Source: JBDROU01 sp043809745 [NCBI: bacterium] (GTDB lineage Bacteria > Elusimicrobiota > JBDRMW01). From it: a DNA stretch of 64,000 nucleotides. Of the stretch, positions 8,417 through 16,557 are shown piece by piece. Location: the NCBI GenBank assembly GCA_043809745.1, contig JBDROU010000005.1:18222-82221 (forward strand), read 5' to 3'. The translations under genes were made by a program, and so were the position numbers. The notes under the pieces were generated by a model. The model was given only the letters and a program-made list of their open reading frames with translations, was not told the origin of the DNA and ran no database searches. Each line of letters begins with the position of its first letter. The first letter of the stretch is position 1.

Positions 8417-9562
8417 TTATCTTTTATTAATACGCGTGCCTGGGTAATAGTGATTAAGTATTTTTCTGTATGAATATCCTCTTTCCGACATATCCTTTGC
8501 TCCCCACTGGCATAAACCTACTCCATGCCCCCAACCCCTGCCATGAAAGATGAAACCATTTTTTCTTCTTTCTATCCCAGTTATTTTCGTGCTCCTTAAA
8601 AGTTCCGGACCAATACCTAACCTGAATGCATTAGCATTTATCTCAAATCTCTCTCCGGGAAACCTAAAAATGAATTCTTTTGCCCTTCCTGATTCATCTT
8701 TTTTTGACACCGCAACAGATTTGATATTTTTTATCTTTGGATTCTTGCCCTGTTTTCTAAGCGCGCCGTAAATCTTTTCGGAGTCAATAAACCTCTTCCA
8801 TTTATAGTGAGGCGATTTTTTGCAGCAACAATCACCCACCGCTCTTAAATATTCAATACTATCGGATCCTCCCCAAACCGAGTTTGCTGAAGAGGTCCTC
8901 CCTCCGCAGCAAGCATGGAAATATGTCCGAGCAAGCTCGCCTTCATATGTAAGAACCAGTCCTTTTGTTGATCTTACCGCATCTTTAATCTTCGAATCAG
9001 ATGCATTCAAAGATCTGAATACCTGACAATGAACACCCGCGCATACATCAAAACCCTCTTTAGAATGCCTGCTCTTTTCCCTCAAAGCATATGTTCTAGA
9101 AATTATTGCTTGCACCATTAATGCATCCAAATTCCAGCCTGTTCCCACTTCAGCAGGCAGCACCCCAAGCAGATAATCTTCAACATCCATTTTATCTACA
9201 ACAAGAAGATACGACTTTTGCGTTCTCTTAAGGCTGATATTTCCGTAATGCGTAATCCCGCAGATTTTTATGCCTTTGGACATATGCGTTATAAATATAA
9301 GTTTTGTAAACCTTCTATCGCCGAAACTTACATAAGAATCATGAATCTTTAATGAATATTCCTTATCTTTTTGAAACACAAACCTCTTTTTAGAATGCGC
9401 ATCCTCCACAAGAAAATCCTGCGGCGCAGATATCTCAATCTGACGCTTTTCTATTATTTTTCCAACAGCGATATCTTCTGCAATTATTTGCGAAAAAGAA
9501 ATGCCCGACAAAAATATTATGAACAAGAACTGTCTTGTTATTTTTTCAAAAAATCGCCTCAT
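8417..9562 (-). CDS. SpoIID/LytB-domain protein, exported
   Basis: The domain is that of SpoIID, a peptidoglycan lytic transglycosylase that acts on denuded glycan; outside sporulators such proteins act in cell-wall remodelling. I take the ATG at 9562 (381 aa) because it gives a clean signal peptide (RRFFEKITRQFLFIIFLSGI), has an AAGGAAAG ribosome site, and overlaps the queH stop as ATGA. A longer frame exists but has no support. Landmarks are the VEDYLLGVLPAEVG motif, QAIISRTYAL, YFHACCGGRTSSANSVWGG and the C-terminal GRGWGHGVGLCQWGA. Finding it between queH and queA is unexpected for function but fits a packed operon. Confidence 0.92.
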   Translation of the reverse strand: MRRFFEKITRQFLFIIFLSGISFSQIIAEDIAVGKIIEKRQIEISAPQDFLVEDAHSKKRFVFQKDKEYSLKIHDSYVSFGDRRFTKLIFITHMSKGIKICGITHYGNISLKRTQKSYLLVVDKMDVEDYLLGVLPAEVGTGWNLDALMVQAIISRTYALREKSRHSKEGFDVCAGVHCQVFRSLNASDSKIKDAVRSTKGLVLTYEGELARTYFHACCGGRTSSANSVWGGSDSIEYLRAVGDCCCKKSPHYKWKRFIDSEKIYGALRKQGKNPKIKNIKSVAVSKKDESGRAKEFIFRFPGERFEINANAFRLGIGPELLRSTKITGIERRKNGFIFHGRGWGHGVGLCQWGAKDMSERGYSYRKILNHYYPGTRINKR

Positions 9563-10113
9563 TTCTTTCCTTTTTTTCTTTCTGACATACTGCCGCAACA
9601 TCCGCAATATTTTTGGATATAGAGGCCTAATTCTCTTGCCTTATTTTTGCTCTGATAATATGAATGCCAGAACTCTCTAAAAACAAACGAAATATTATAT
9701 TCATCCGATAGACGCTCACCTAAACTCTTAATAAAATTCGTATCCTGATAAAAACTAGAGAGAAGCGTTGTAGTGAAAAACGGAATCTCTTGCCTGGCTG
9801 CAAATCTGGCTGCATTCTTCATTCTTTCTGTATAACAAAATCTACACCGTTTTTCTTTGCTTTCAGCATGCTTTTTGCTCCGTTCAAAAAAACTATTAGT
9901 ATTTAATCCGTCACCGTATAAAATCTCATATTTTTTATTTGAGCAAAATATTTTGAACGCTTCTAATCTTTTGAAATATTCTTCCTCAGGATATATATTA
10001 GGATTATACCAGTATGCCACAATGTCAAATTCCCGCTCCAGCGCATCTGACATTTCGGGCCCGCAAGGACCGCAGCAAAAATGAAGCAGTAATTTTGGTT
10101 TAGAAATTATCAT
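9559..10113 (-). CDS. queH: Epoxyqueuosine reductase QueH
   Basis: QueH (formerly DUF208) reduces epoxyqueuosine to queuosine in tRNA and replaces the unrelated QueG. The 184-aa protein has the cysteine sets expected: CCGPC at residues 13-17, CRFCYTERM in the middle and YCGCCGS near the C-terminus, which bind an iron-sulfur cluster and a second metal. YNPNIYPEEEY and FTTTLLSSFYQD are further family landmarks. It overlaps the radical SAM gene upstream by 14 bases and the SpoIID gene downstream by four. Confidence 0.93.
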   Translation of the reverse strand: MIISKPKLLLHFCCGPCGPEMSDALEREFDIVAYWYNPNIYPEEEYFKRLEAFKIFCSNKKYEILYGDGLNTNSFFERSKKHAESKEKRCRFCYTERMKNAARFAARQEIPFFTTTLLSSFYQDTNFIKSLGERLSDEYNISFVFREFWHSYYQSKNKARELGLYIQKYCGCCGSMSERKKGKK

Positions 10114-11017
10114 CTATCCGAAGGTTTAACGGGACCGACTCTTCAGAAGGAGTTAACTGTAGCTGAATCTTATATTTTTTTGCTAATTCTTTGAGCCGTT
10201 GGGCAATTGTATCGCAATACTCGTCATTAGGGAAATCCGAATTTTGATACAACTCATTATAAGACGGAAACGCATCTACATAACTCTTTCCCAAGAGTTT
10301 CATCACTCGTTCTACATAAAATTTATTCTTTTTTCTGTTTAGACAAAGCACCGAAGGAATTATTAACTCAACACCAACATTTTCTGCTTCTGAAAACAAG
10401 TTTTTGAGCATCTCCTTTGAATCATTCACATACGGAATAATCGGCATTAATGCTACGCCTGTCGGTATATCTTTAATTATTAACTTTTCAATTATTTTCA
10501 AACGCTTTTGTGGAGGCGGCGCATTTTTCTCCCAAATATTTGAAGCATCCTCATCCATAGTTGATAATGATACCAGCACAGTAAGCAAATCCTTTTTACA
10601 TAATTCCTGCAGCAGCTCTAAATCTTTCAATATAAGCTCAGATTTAGTAATTATAGTTACGGGGCATTCATGTTTAAGAAGTGTTTCTAAAACTGTTTTT
10701 GTAAGAAGATACTTCTCCTCAATAAGCTGATAAGGATCGATATCTGCCCCCACAAGAAATGTGTACTGTTTGTCAGAATTTGACAGAAATTTGTTTAGGT
10801 GATATATAATATCTGTTTTTATGCCTACATATCCGTGATAACCGGAATCAACAATATCAACCTTTTTTTGCCTTAATGACCAACAATACTTACATCCGAA
10901 CGAACACCCTGCGTAAGGATCTACAAATAACTCGTGCAAAAATTGTGGATGAGGCTCTTTTCTAGGCACGAAAGAAAAATCAGGTTTCTGATGCAAATAT
11001 TCTACCTTAATAGACAT
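10100..11017 (-). CDS. Radical SAM protein of the SPL/Rv2578c type
   Basis: The 305-aa protein carries the radical SAM iron-sulfur motif with C38, C42 and C45 (GCSFGCKYCW), preceded by HELFVDPYAG. This arrangement is typical of the family that includes spore photoproduct lyase and Rv2578c-like proteins. A TIM-barrel-like core follows (TIITKSELILKDLELL, VSLSTMD, MPIIPYVNDS). Most family members have no proven substrate, and sporulation genes are not otherwise seen, so I would not call it a photoproduct lyase. It begins 10 bases after ruvB and overlaps queH. Confidence 0.85.
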   Translation of the reverse strand: MSIKVEYLHQKPDFSFVPRKEPHPQFLHELFVDPYAGCSFGCKYCWSLRQKKVDIVDSGYHGYVGIKTDIIYHLNKFLSNSDKQYTFLVGADIDPYQLIEEKYLLTKTVLETLLKHECPVTIITKSELILKDLELLQELCKKDLLTVLVSLSTMDEDASNIWEKNAPPPQKRLKIIEKLIIKDIPTGVALMPIIPYVNDSKEMLKNLFSEAENVGVELIIPSVLCLNRKKNKFYVERVMKLLGKSYVDAFPSYNELYQNSDFPNDEYCDTIAQRLKELAKKYKIQLQLTPSEESVPLNLRIDDNF

Positions 11018-11027
11018 AGCAGTATCC

Positions 11028-12083
11028 TTAAAATAGTTCCTTAATTTGCTCTTTCGAATTTTTCTTATTTACTTTTGATGATAGATAACCCATATGCTCT
11101 AAGGCGCGAGGAGTAGCAATCCTTCCTCTTTGTGTTCTGGAGAGGAATCCTATCTGTATCAGATATGGCTCACAAACATCGCTGACTGTATCGATCTCTT
11201 CACTTATTGCTACAGCTACCGTCTCTATCCCAACCGGACCGGCAGCAAAATTCTCAATTATTACTTTCAGCACTCTTCTATCCAGTGAATCCAATCCCAT
11301 AGAATCGACCTCAAGAGCATCCAAAGCGATACAAGTAATATCCTTAGTAATCTTTCCTTCTGTTTTAACTTCTGCAAAATCTCTTACTCTTTTTAACAAA
11401 CGGTTGGCTATCCTGGGGGTTCCTCTGGAACGCTCAGCAATAATCATTGCAGCTTCCCTGTTTATTTCAACCTCGAGCAGCTTGGCCGAACGAACAACTA
11501 TCTTTTCTAAATCCTCAACCCCATAAAACTCTAAGTGACCAATAATCCCAAACCGTTCACGCATAGGTTTAGTCAGAAGCCCGATCCTTGTAGTAGCTCC
11601 TATGAGCGTAAACTTAGGGATCGGAAGCTTTATAGTCTTCGCGCTCGGCCCTTGCCCAATAATAATATCCAGTTCAAACGATTCCATAACCGGATAGAGC
11701 GCTTCTTCCACAAGATGGTTAAGTCTATGTATCTCATCAATGAACAACACATCCCCCTCACCTAGGTTAGACAATATTGCGGCCAGATCGCCTACCCTTT
11801 CAAGCACAGGTCCTGATGTTGCCCTGCATTGTACACCAAGCTCTTGAGCAATGATATAAGCCAGAGTAGTTTTCCCCAAACCCGGAGGACCGTAAAACAA
11901 GCAGTGATCCAACGGCATCTTTCTCTTTACAGCCGAAACGATAAAAACTTCTATATTCTGCTTTAATTTATTTTGCCCAACAAACTCGTTCAGCCTTTTC
12001 GGCCTGAGCGCTACATCAAATTTATTGTCTTCTTCTTTTCTTTGCCCTAAGACAATGCCTGTGTCTTCGTTAGTTTTTTTCAT
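11028..12083 (-). CDS. ruvB: Holliday junction branch-migration helicase RuvB
   Basis: RuvB is the hexameric AAA+ motor that drives branch migration together with RuvA. Walker A is GPPGLGKT (about 65-72), Walker [10 protein letters not shown] (about 114-122), sensor 1 IGATTR and the arginine-finger region KPMRERFG. The C-terminal winged-helix ends in [10 protein letters not shown], as in the family. It overlaps ruvA by four bases, giving the order ruvC-ruvA-ruvB. Confidence 0.98.
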   Translation of the reverse strand: MKKTNEDTGIVLGQRKEEDNKFDVALRPKRLNEFVGQNKLKQNIEVFIVSAVKRKMPLDHCLFYGPPGLGKTTLAYIIAQELGVQCRATSGPVLERVGDLAAILSNLGEGDVLFIDEIHRLNHLVEEALYPVMESFELDIIIGQGPSAKTIKLPIPKFTLIGATTRIGLLTKPMRERFGIIGHLEFYGVEDLEKIVVRSAKLLEVEINREAAMIIAERSRGTPRIANRLLKRVRDFAEVKTEGKITKDITCIALDALEVDSMGLDSLDRRVLKVIIENFAAGPVGIETVAVAISEEIDTVSDVCEPYLIQIGFLSRTQRGRIATPRALEHMGYLSSKVNKKNSKEQIKELF

Positions 12084-12694
12084 ATCTTAACCTTTTGCAG
12101 TACCTTTTTTAGAAACTCCTCTATGCGTAAACCTTTAATTTCTTCTTCGCTAAAACTGCCAAAAATACGGTCTATTTCGCCATCACGGTACCCAAGTGCA
12201 ATCAGGCTTGCTTTTGCCTGTGTATAAATATTATCTTGTGTATCCCTTTTCCATTTCTGTTTGCCTTCAACCGCAAAATCTGAGATTTTATCCTGCAGTG
12301 AACTAATCAGTTTGCCGGCTGTCTTTTTTGTAAAACCAAAAATTGTGGTAAGCAACTCACTATCCCCAGTTTTTATTGCCTGCTTAAAATCAGCAAATGA
12401 TTTTCCGGCCTTATCAACATACTCTAAAGCCTTCTTTGCACCCGTATTTGGAACATAATCCTTGAAGTAGTAGAAGGTTTCTTTTTCTGCTTTAGTTAAG
12501 AATCCATAAAGAGTAGTTGTTCCGCCATACATAGCCATTGCTTCAACCACAAAGAGTTTAGCCCTCTGCCCGATATCGCATAATCTTTCACTTGTTGAAG
12601 CGTTTATAAATATTTCATATCCAATTCCGTTTACATTTATCACCGCTTGCTGTAAACTTTTCTCTGCCAAGATACCTTCAAGAAAATTAATCAT
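12080..12694 (-). CDS. ruvA: Holliday junction DNA-binding subunit RuvA
   Basis: RuvA tetramers hold the four-way junction and load RuvB. The 204-aa protein has the N-terminal OB-fold (residues 1-64, [22 protein letters not shown]), a helix-hairpin-helix region (about 70-140, including [14 protein letters not shown] and [15 protein letters not shown]) and a C-terminal three-helix domain ([16 protein letters not shown]). The usual GVGPK of the first hairpin reads PNTGAKKA here, a mild divergence. It overlaps both ruvC and ruvB by four bases. Confidence 0.95.
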   Translation of the reverse strand: MINFLEGILAEKSLQQAVINVNGIGYEIFINASTSERLCDIGQRAKLFVVEAMAMYGGTTTLYGFLTKAEKETFYYFKDYVPNTGAKKALEYVDKAGKSFADFKQAIKTGDSELLTTIFGFTKKTAGKLISSLQDKISDFAVEGKQKWKRDTQDNIYTQAKASLIALGYRDGEIDRIFGSFSEEEIKGLRIEEFLKKVLQKVKI

Positions 12695-13188
12695 TTTATA
12701 CTCCCTATCCTATTCCGCACCTTTGAACTGTTAACATGGCATAATGCTACCGCAAGCGCATCTGCCACATCATCCGGCTTTGGAATATCATTTAATCTAA
12801 GAAGCACTTTCACCATCTGCTGCATCTGGTTTTTCTCAGCGCCGCCAAAACCGGTCAAAGACATCTTTATGGTTCTGGGATTATATTCAAACACCTGCAT
12901 GCCGGATTGCTGAGCCAGCAACAAAACAACCCCGCGGGCTTGCCCTAACAAAAAAATTGACAAAGCTCTCTTTGTAAAATATAATTCCTCTACCGCTAAA
13001 ACATCCGGCTTATGCCGGTTTAAAACCTCTCTCATCCGGCTGTATATTTCAGAAAGCCTTACGCCTGTAAGATCATTCGCTTTTGTTTGAATGCATCCGC
13101 ATTCTTCTAAAACGATACCCGCGTCATGCTGGGTAATAACCCCCCAGCCTGTATTGGCAAACCCAGGATCAACACCCAAAACACGCAT
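12691..13188 (-). CDS. ruvC: Holliday junction endonuclease RuvC
   Basis: RuvC resolves Holliday junctions by paired nicking. I place the start at the ATG at 13188, giving 165 aa beginning MRVLGVDPGFANTGWG, the family N-terminus; an AAGGTG site lies just upstream. Longer frames reach back into yebC and add only residues foreign to the family. Acidic catalytic residues are visible in GVDPG (D7), VEELYF and the C-terminal DDVADALAVALCH. It overlaps ruvA by four bases. Confidence 0.96.
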   Translation of the reverse strand: MRVLGVDPGFANTGWGVITQHDAGIVLEECGCIQTKANDLTGVRLSEIYSRMREVLNRHKPDVLAVEELYFTKRALSIFLLGQARGVVLLLAQQSGMQVFEYNPRTIKMSLTGFGGAEKNQMQQMVKVLLRLNDIPKPDDVADALAVALCHVNSSKVRNRIGSIK

Positions 13189-13201
13189 GTTTTGCACCTT
13201 T

Positions 13202-13954
13202 TCAATCTTTGTTAAAATTTTCGATTTCTTCTTTTGATATGTCAAAATTTGAAAATACATTTTTGACATCATCATGTTCATCTAAATCATTCATCAACTC
13301 TAACATCTGCTCTGCTTCTTTACCCGTAAGCGTTATATTAGTCTGTGCCAGCATAGTTATCTCTTCAGATGCTATAGGGATATTCTTTTCTTTTATAGCT
13401 TGTGTTACCTTATTAAAATCATTTGACTGGGTTGTTATTTCGTACAAATCATTTTCTGCATTTAAATCCTCCGCGCCCGCATCCAGCGCAATACCCATCA
13501 ATTTATCTTCTTCGATATCTTTTTTTTCAATTGTTATAAACCCCTTTTGATTAAACATCCAGCTGACGCACCCGCTTTCTCCAAGATTTCCCCCATGCTT
13601 CGTAAATATTCTTCTTATATCACCAGCTGTGCGGTTCTTATTGTCAGTGGTTGACTCACACATAACAGCAACGCCGCCAGGCCCATATCCCTCATACATA
13701 AGCTCTTCGAATACACTGCCGGGCAGCTCTCCGGTACCTCTTTGAACGGCTTTCTTAATATTATCCGCCGGCATATTCACTTCGCGGGCCTGTTCCATCG
13801 CTTTTCTGAGCCTTGGATTATTATCAGGATTACCGCCGCTTTGCTTGGCAGCGACCGAAATTTCTCTAATTATCTTGGTGAATATCTTCCCCCGTTTAGC
13901 ATCAACCGCAGCTTTCTTATGTTTTATACCAGCCCATCTGGAATGACCCGACAT
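13202..13954 (-). CDS. yebC: YebC/PmpR-family protein (TACO1-like)
   Basis: The 250-aa protein begins MSGHSRWAGIKHKKAAVDAKRGK, the hallmark of the YebC family, and continues with three domains of normal length, including ADNIKKAVQRGTGE and YEGYGPGGVA. The family was annotated as a transcription regulator; recent work links it to relieving ribosome stalling at difficult motifs. It is the first gene of the left-hand operon, with a strong GGAGGCGAT ribosome site, and precedes ruvC as in many bacteria. The unusually acidic C-terminus (NDLDEHDDVKNVFSNFD) is typical. Confidence 0.96.
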   Translation of the reverse strand: MSGHSRWAGIKHKKAAVDAKRGKIFTKIIREISVAAKQSGGNPDNNPRLRKAMEQAREVNMPADNIKKAVQRGTGELPGSVFEELMYEGYGPGGVAVMCESTTDNKNRTAGDIRRIFTKHGGNLGESGCVSWMFNQKGFITIEKKDIEEDKLMGIALDAGAEDLNAENDLYEITTQSNDFNKVTQAIKEKNIPIASEEITMLAQTNITLTGKEAEQMLELMNDLDEHDDVKNVFSNFDISKEEIENFNKD

Positions 13955-14030
13955 ATCGCCTCCATCAGATTCCTAATTTTATTGTTATTAATGATACAAA
14001 ATTATTAGCCTATATTAAACCAATTTGTGG

Positions 14031-14087
14031 GGAAAATAGGGACTGTCCCTTCTGTCGTATCTCCAAGTAGACTGTCCCTATTTTTCC
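14031..14087. repeat. REP-like inverted repeat (GGGACTGTCCC type)
   Basis: Two arms of the form GGAAAATAGGGACTGTC (14031-14047) and GACTGTCCCTATTTTTCC (14070-14087) face each other across a short spacer, and GGGACTGTCCC is itself palindromic. The right arm supplies the final codons and TAG stop of the O-antigen-ligase gene at 14078. Short GC-rich repeats of this kind are commonly scattered near RAYT transposases; one such transposase lies 8 kb away, though with a different repeat. It could also act as a terminator for the gene it ends. Confidence 0.65.
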
Positions 14088-16549
14088 AATGCATTATTTA
14101 TTTCGCTTAGCGACTTTAACGCATCCTGATAAGCCCCGGCTTCATTAGGATTATCTTTGGTAACCGAAATAATTTTTTTACATATATTTTTAGCATTCTC
14201 AAAATCATTGAGCTTCATATATGCTGCGCTTAAATTCCTCATATTTGCCACACTATTAGGGTATTTTTCTAAAACTCTGGAATACATGGACACAGCATCG
14301 GCATATTTGCCCATACTGAAATATACATTGCCCAAAAACATCAATGCTGTGCCGTGGTTCGGAGAAATCTCTAATATCTCTTTAAGCATTGATTCAGCTT
14401 CATCATATTGTGCCGCTTGAACCAGCAACTTTATATTTTCTAATTTATTATCTATCTCTAAGAAAGGATGCGATGTTTTTCCTGATCTTTTTAATGAGAT
14501 TTCCAAATTCTGTCTGCCAGGCGCAAAATCCGGATCTATTCTGAGTGTTTGGGCATAAACATCTACCGCTTTATCATACTCTTCTGTTGTAATATAAACC
14601 CAGCCTAAATTATTCCAGAAATCCCTTTCATCCGGATGAACTCTTACAGCACTTAAATATAAATCTTCTAGTAACTTAAAATTTTTCTCCTTGTCTTTAT
14701 TGCTCTGTATATAGTTAATATAGATGTTGCTCATTCCAGTGCAGATATTTTCATTAAGAGGATTTATTCTATAAGAAATGTTGTAAAATTCTAACGCCTT
14801 ATCATATTTTTGCTGCTGATTACATATAGTGGCAATATTATAATATATCTCATCATAACCGCCGTTTGCCCTTAAAGCTTCCTCATAAGACCATACGGCC
14901 TTATCATAATCCTTAAGCCGCGCATAAGCATTGCCCATTTCGTAATTGTTGTTTACTTCCAACCTTCTGTATGAATGCGCTTTTTTGAGATATTGAATAG
15001 CATTATTCAACATCCTTTTCCCGCGATAATCCTCGCTTATTTCAGGATTCACTTTTTGTGAAAGCTTAAAACCTTTGAAAAAAGCCATCTGATGCGCCTG
15101 ATAATTATATACCCTCCATATAAAAAACATCGAAATTATTATTATCAAAATACTCAATATCTTTGCCGTTCCCTTTTGCAAATTGATCTCCCTGACCAAA
15201 ACAAAACCATGCACCTCATCATTAGCAACACCAACAACATTACCCATGAACCACCAGTATAGAAAGCACGGTACCGCAAAATGGAGCGAAACATTCAACA
15301 AATTATCAAACCACATACCGATCATACCAGCCGCCAATGCAACTATTATAAACCTGGACTCATTCTGATTGGCTTTTAATTGCATAAAAGCTTTATAACT
15401 TAAAGTAAGAAAAGTTGCCAAAATTAATAAATACACACCAAAACCAATAATGCCAACCTGAGATAGTATTTCAAGCACCTCATTATGCGCATTATTTGCA
15501 TGAGTCCTCAACTTGGAGAAGATTTTATCGTAAAGCAGCGTGCCTTGATAATACGGATAATATAATTCCAGCAGCCCCCATCCAATCCCTATAAACGGAT
15601 AACTGCGCGACATTTCCCAGCTGCTTTTCCAAATTAAAAACCTCTGATGCAGCGGATTGTAAATACCTGAAGCAGCCTCTTTTACTTCAAAAAATCTTTC
15701 TTTAACAGTTGGTGCGTATCCTGCGATATTACTCCTCGGCCAGAATAATACCAATATAATCACTAATGCAATTAGTAAACCTATGAACTTCTTATTCTTG
15801 CTTACAATCGATTTATCTTTAACCATCAAAATAACAAAGAGAAAAACAATCCCAACTATCACACCAATCCATGAACTTCTTGTTAATGTACATAGCAGTG
15901 CGGCAAAGTATACTAATAAGGAAAAAAGCAATGCAAAACGGTAAACCATTTCCCTAGCAGAAAGGTAATAATACAACGTTATAGGAAGAAGCATTACTAT
16001 ATACGAAGATAAAAAATTCGGATTACCAAAAGTTGATACCGATCTTACTCCGAATGGATTAAGCACCTTTGGCCATATAAATTCCAAACCAAAATACTGC
16101 AATACCCCGTAAAAACAGGAAACAACTCCAACAACAATACTAATAATCAGAACCAAACTTCTTTGATTCTTCCTTACAAAATACACCGCTATATAATAAG
16201 CCAAGAATGAGTTTACAATAGTAAAAAAGTATCTATTACCGCCTTCGCTCAATGTTGAAAAACGAAAGTACTCAACCGGGTGCTTAATATATGAAACGAC
16301 AACTGAAACCAAAGCTACAGCTGCAAATGCAGCAATGGGTATGTCTAAAGGAGTTCGTATTAATCTCAATTTTTTTGAGATCAACGCATCTATAAGAAAA
16401 ACTATTACTATAATAAGTATTGACGCATGAAGCAGGCTTATCTGAGTGTAATAAGGATTCCTGGTTAGGTCAGTGAAGAATAGTAATGGGGTAACTATGA
16501 GTATAAAATAAACGACCCAATCAATAATACGGATACTCAACTTATTCAT
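14078..16549 (-). CDS. O-antigen ligase-like membrane protein with C-terminal TPR array
   Basis: The 823-aa protein has about 11-12 membrane helices in residues 10-480, a large loop with the Wzy/WaaL-type pattern (FLIWKSSWEMSRSYPFIGIGWG, HNEVLEILSQVGIIGF), then seven or so tetratricopeptide repeats from about 520 to 810 (YEMGNAYARLKDYDKAVWSYEE-like units). The Wzy_C/WaaL domain polymerises or ligates surface glycans in the outer leaflet of the inner membrane; the TPR tail should lie in the periplasm and bind a partner. It starts eight bases after the end of the similar gene upstream, so the two form a tandem pair. The substrate cannot be read. Confidence 0.88.
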   Translation of the reverse strand: MNKLSIRIIDWVVYFILIVTPLLFFTDLTRNPYYTQISLLHASILIIVIVFLIDALISKKLRLIRTPLDIPIAAFAAVALVSVVVSYIKHPVEYFRFSTLSEGGNRYFFTIVNSFLAYYIAVYFVRKNQRSLVLIISIVVGVVSCFYGVLQYFGLEFIWPKVLNPFGVRSVSTFGNPNFLSSYIVMLLPITLYYYLSAREMVYRFALLFSLLVYFAALLCTLTRSSWIGVIVGIVFLFVILMVKDKSIVSKNKKFIGLLIALVIILVLFWPRSNIAGYAPTVKERFFEVKEAASGIYNPLHQRFLIWKSSWEMSRSYPFIGIGWGLLELYYPYYQGTLLYDKIFSKLRTHANNAHNEVLEILSQVGIIGFGVYLLILATFLTLSYKAFMQLKANQNESRFIIVALAAGMIGMWFDNLLNVSLHFAVPCFLYWWFMGNVVGVANDEVHGFVLVREINLQKGTAKILSILIIIISMFFIWRVYNYQAHQMAFFKGFKLSQKVNPEISEDYRGKRMLNNAIQYLKKAHSYRRLEVNNNYEMGNAYARLKDYDKAVWSYEEALRANGGYDEIYYNIATICNQQQKYDKALEFYNISYRINPLNENICTGMSNIYINYIQSNKDKEKNFKLLEDLYLSAVRVHPDERDFWNNLGWVYITTEEYDKAVDVYAQTLRIDPDFAPGRQNLEISLKRSGKTSHPFLEIDNKLENIKLLVQAAQYDEAESMLKEILEISPNHGTALMFLGNVYFSMGKYADAVSMYSRVLEKYPNSVANMRNLSAAYMKLNDFENAKNICKKIISVTKDNPNEAGAYQDALKSLSEINNALEK

Positions 16550-16557
16550 ATATAAAC

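Noticed and set aside
10100-11017. Spore photoproduct lyase
   Set aside because: Same radical SAM family but no sporulation context; many relatives have other or unknown roles.
13189-13281. Longer ruvC start overlapping yebC
   Set aside because: Family N-terminus begins at the internal ATG at 13188, which also has its own AAGGTG site.
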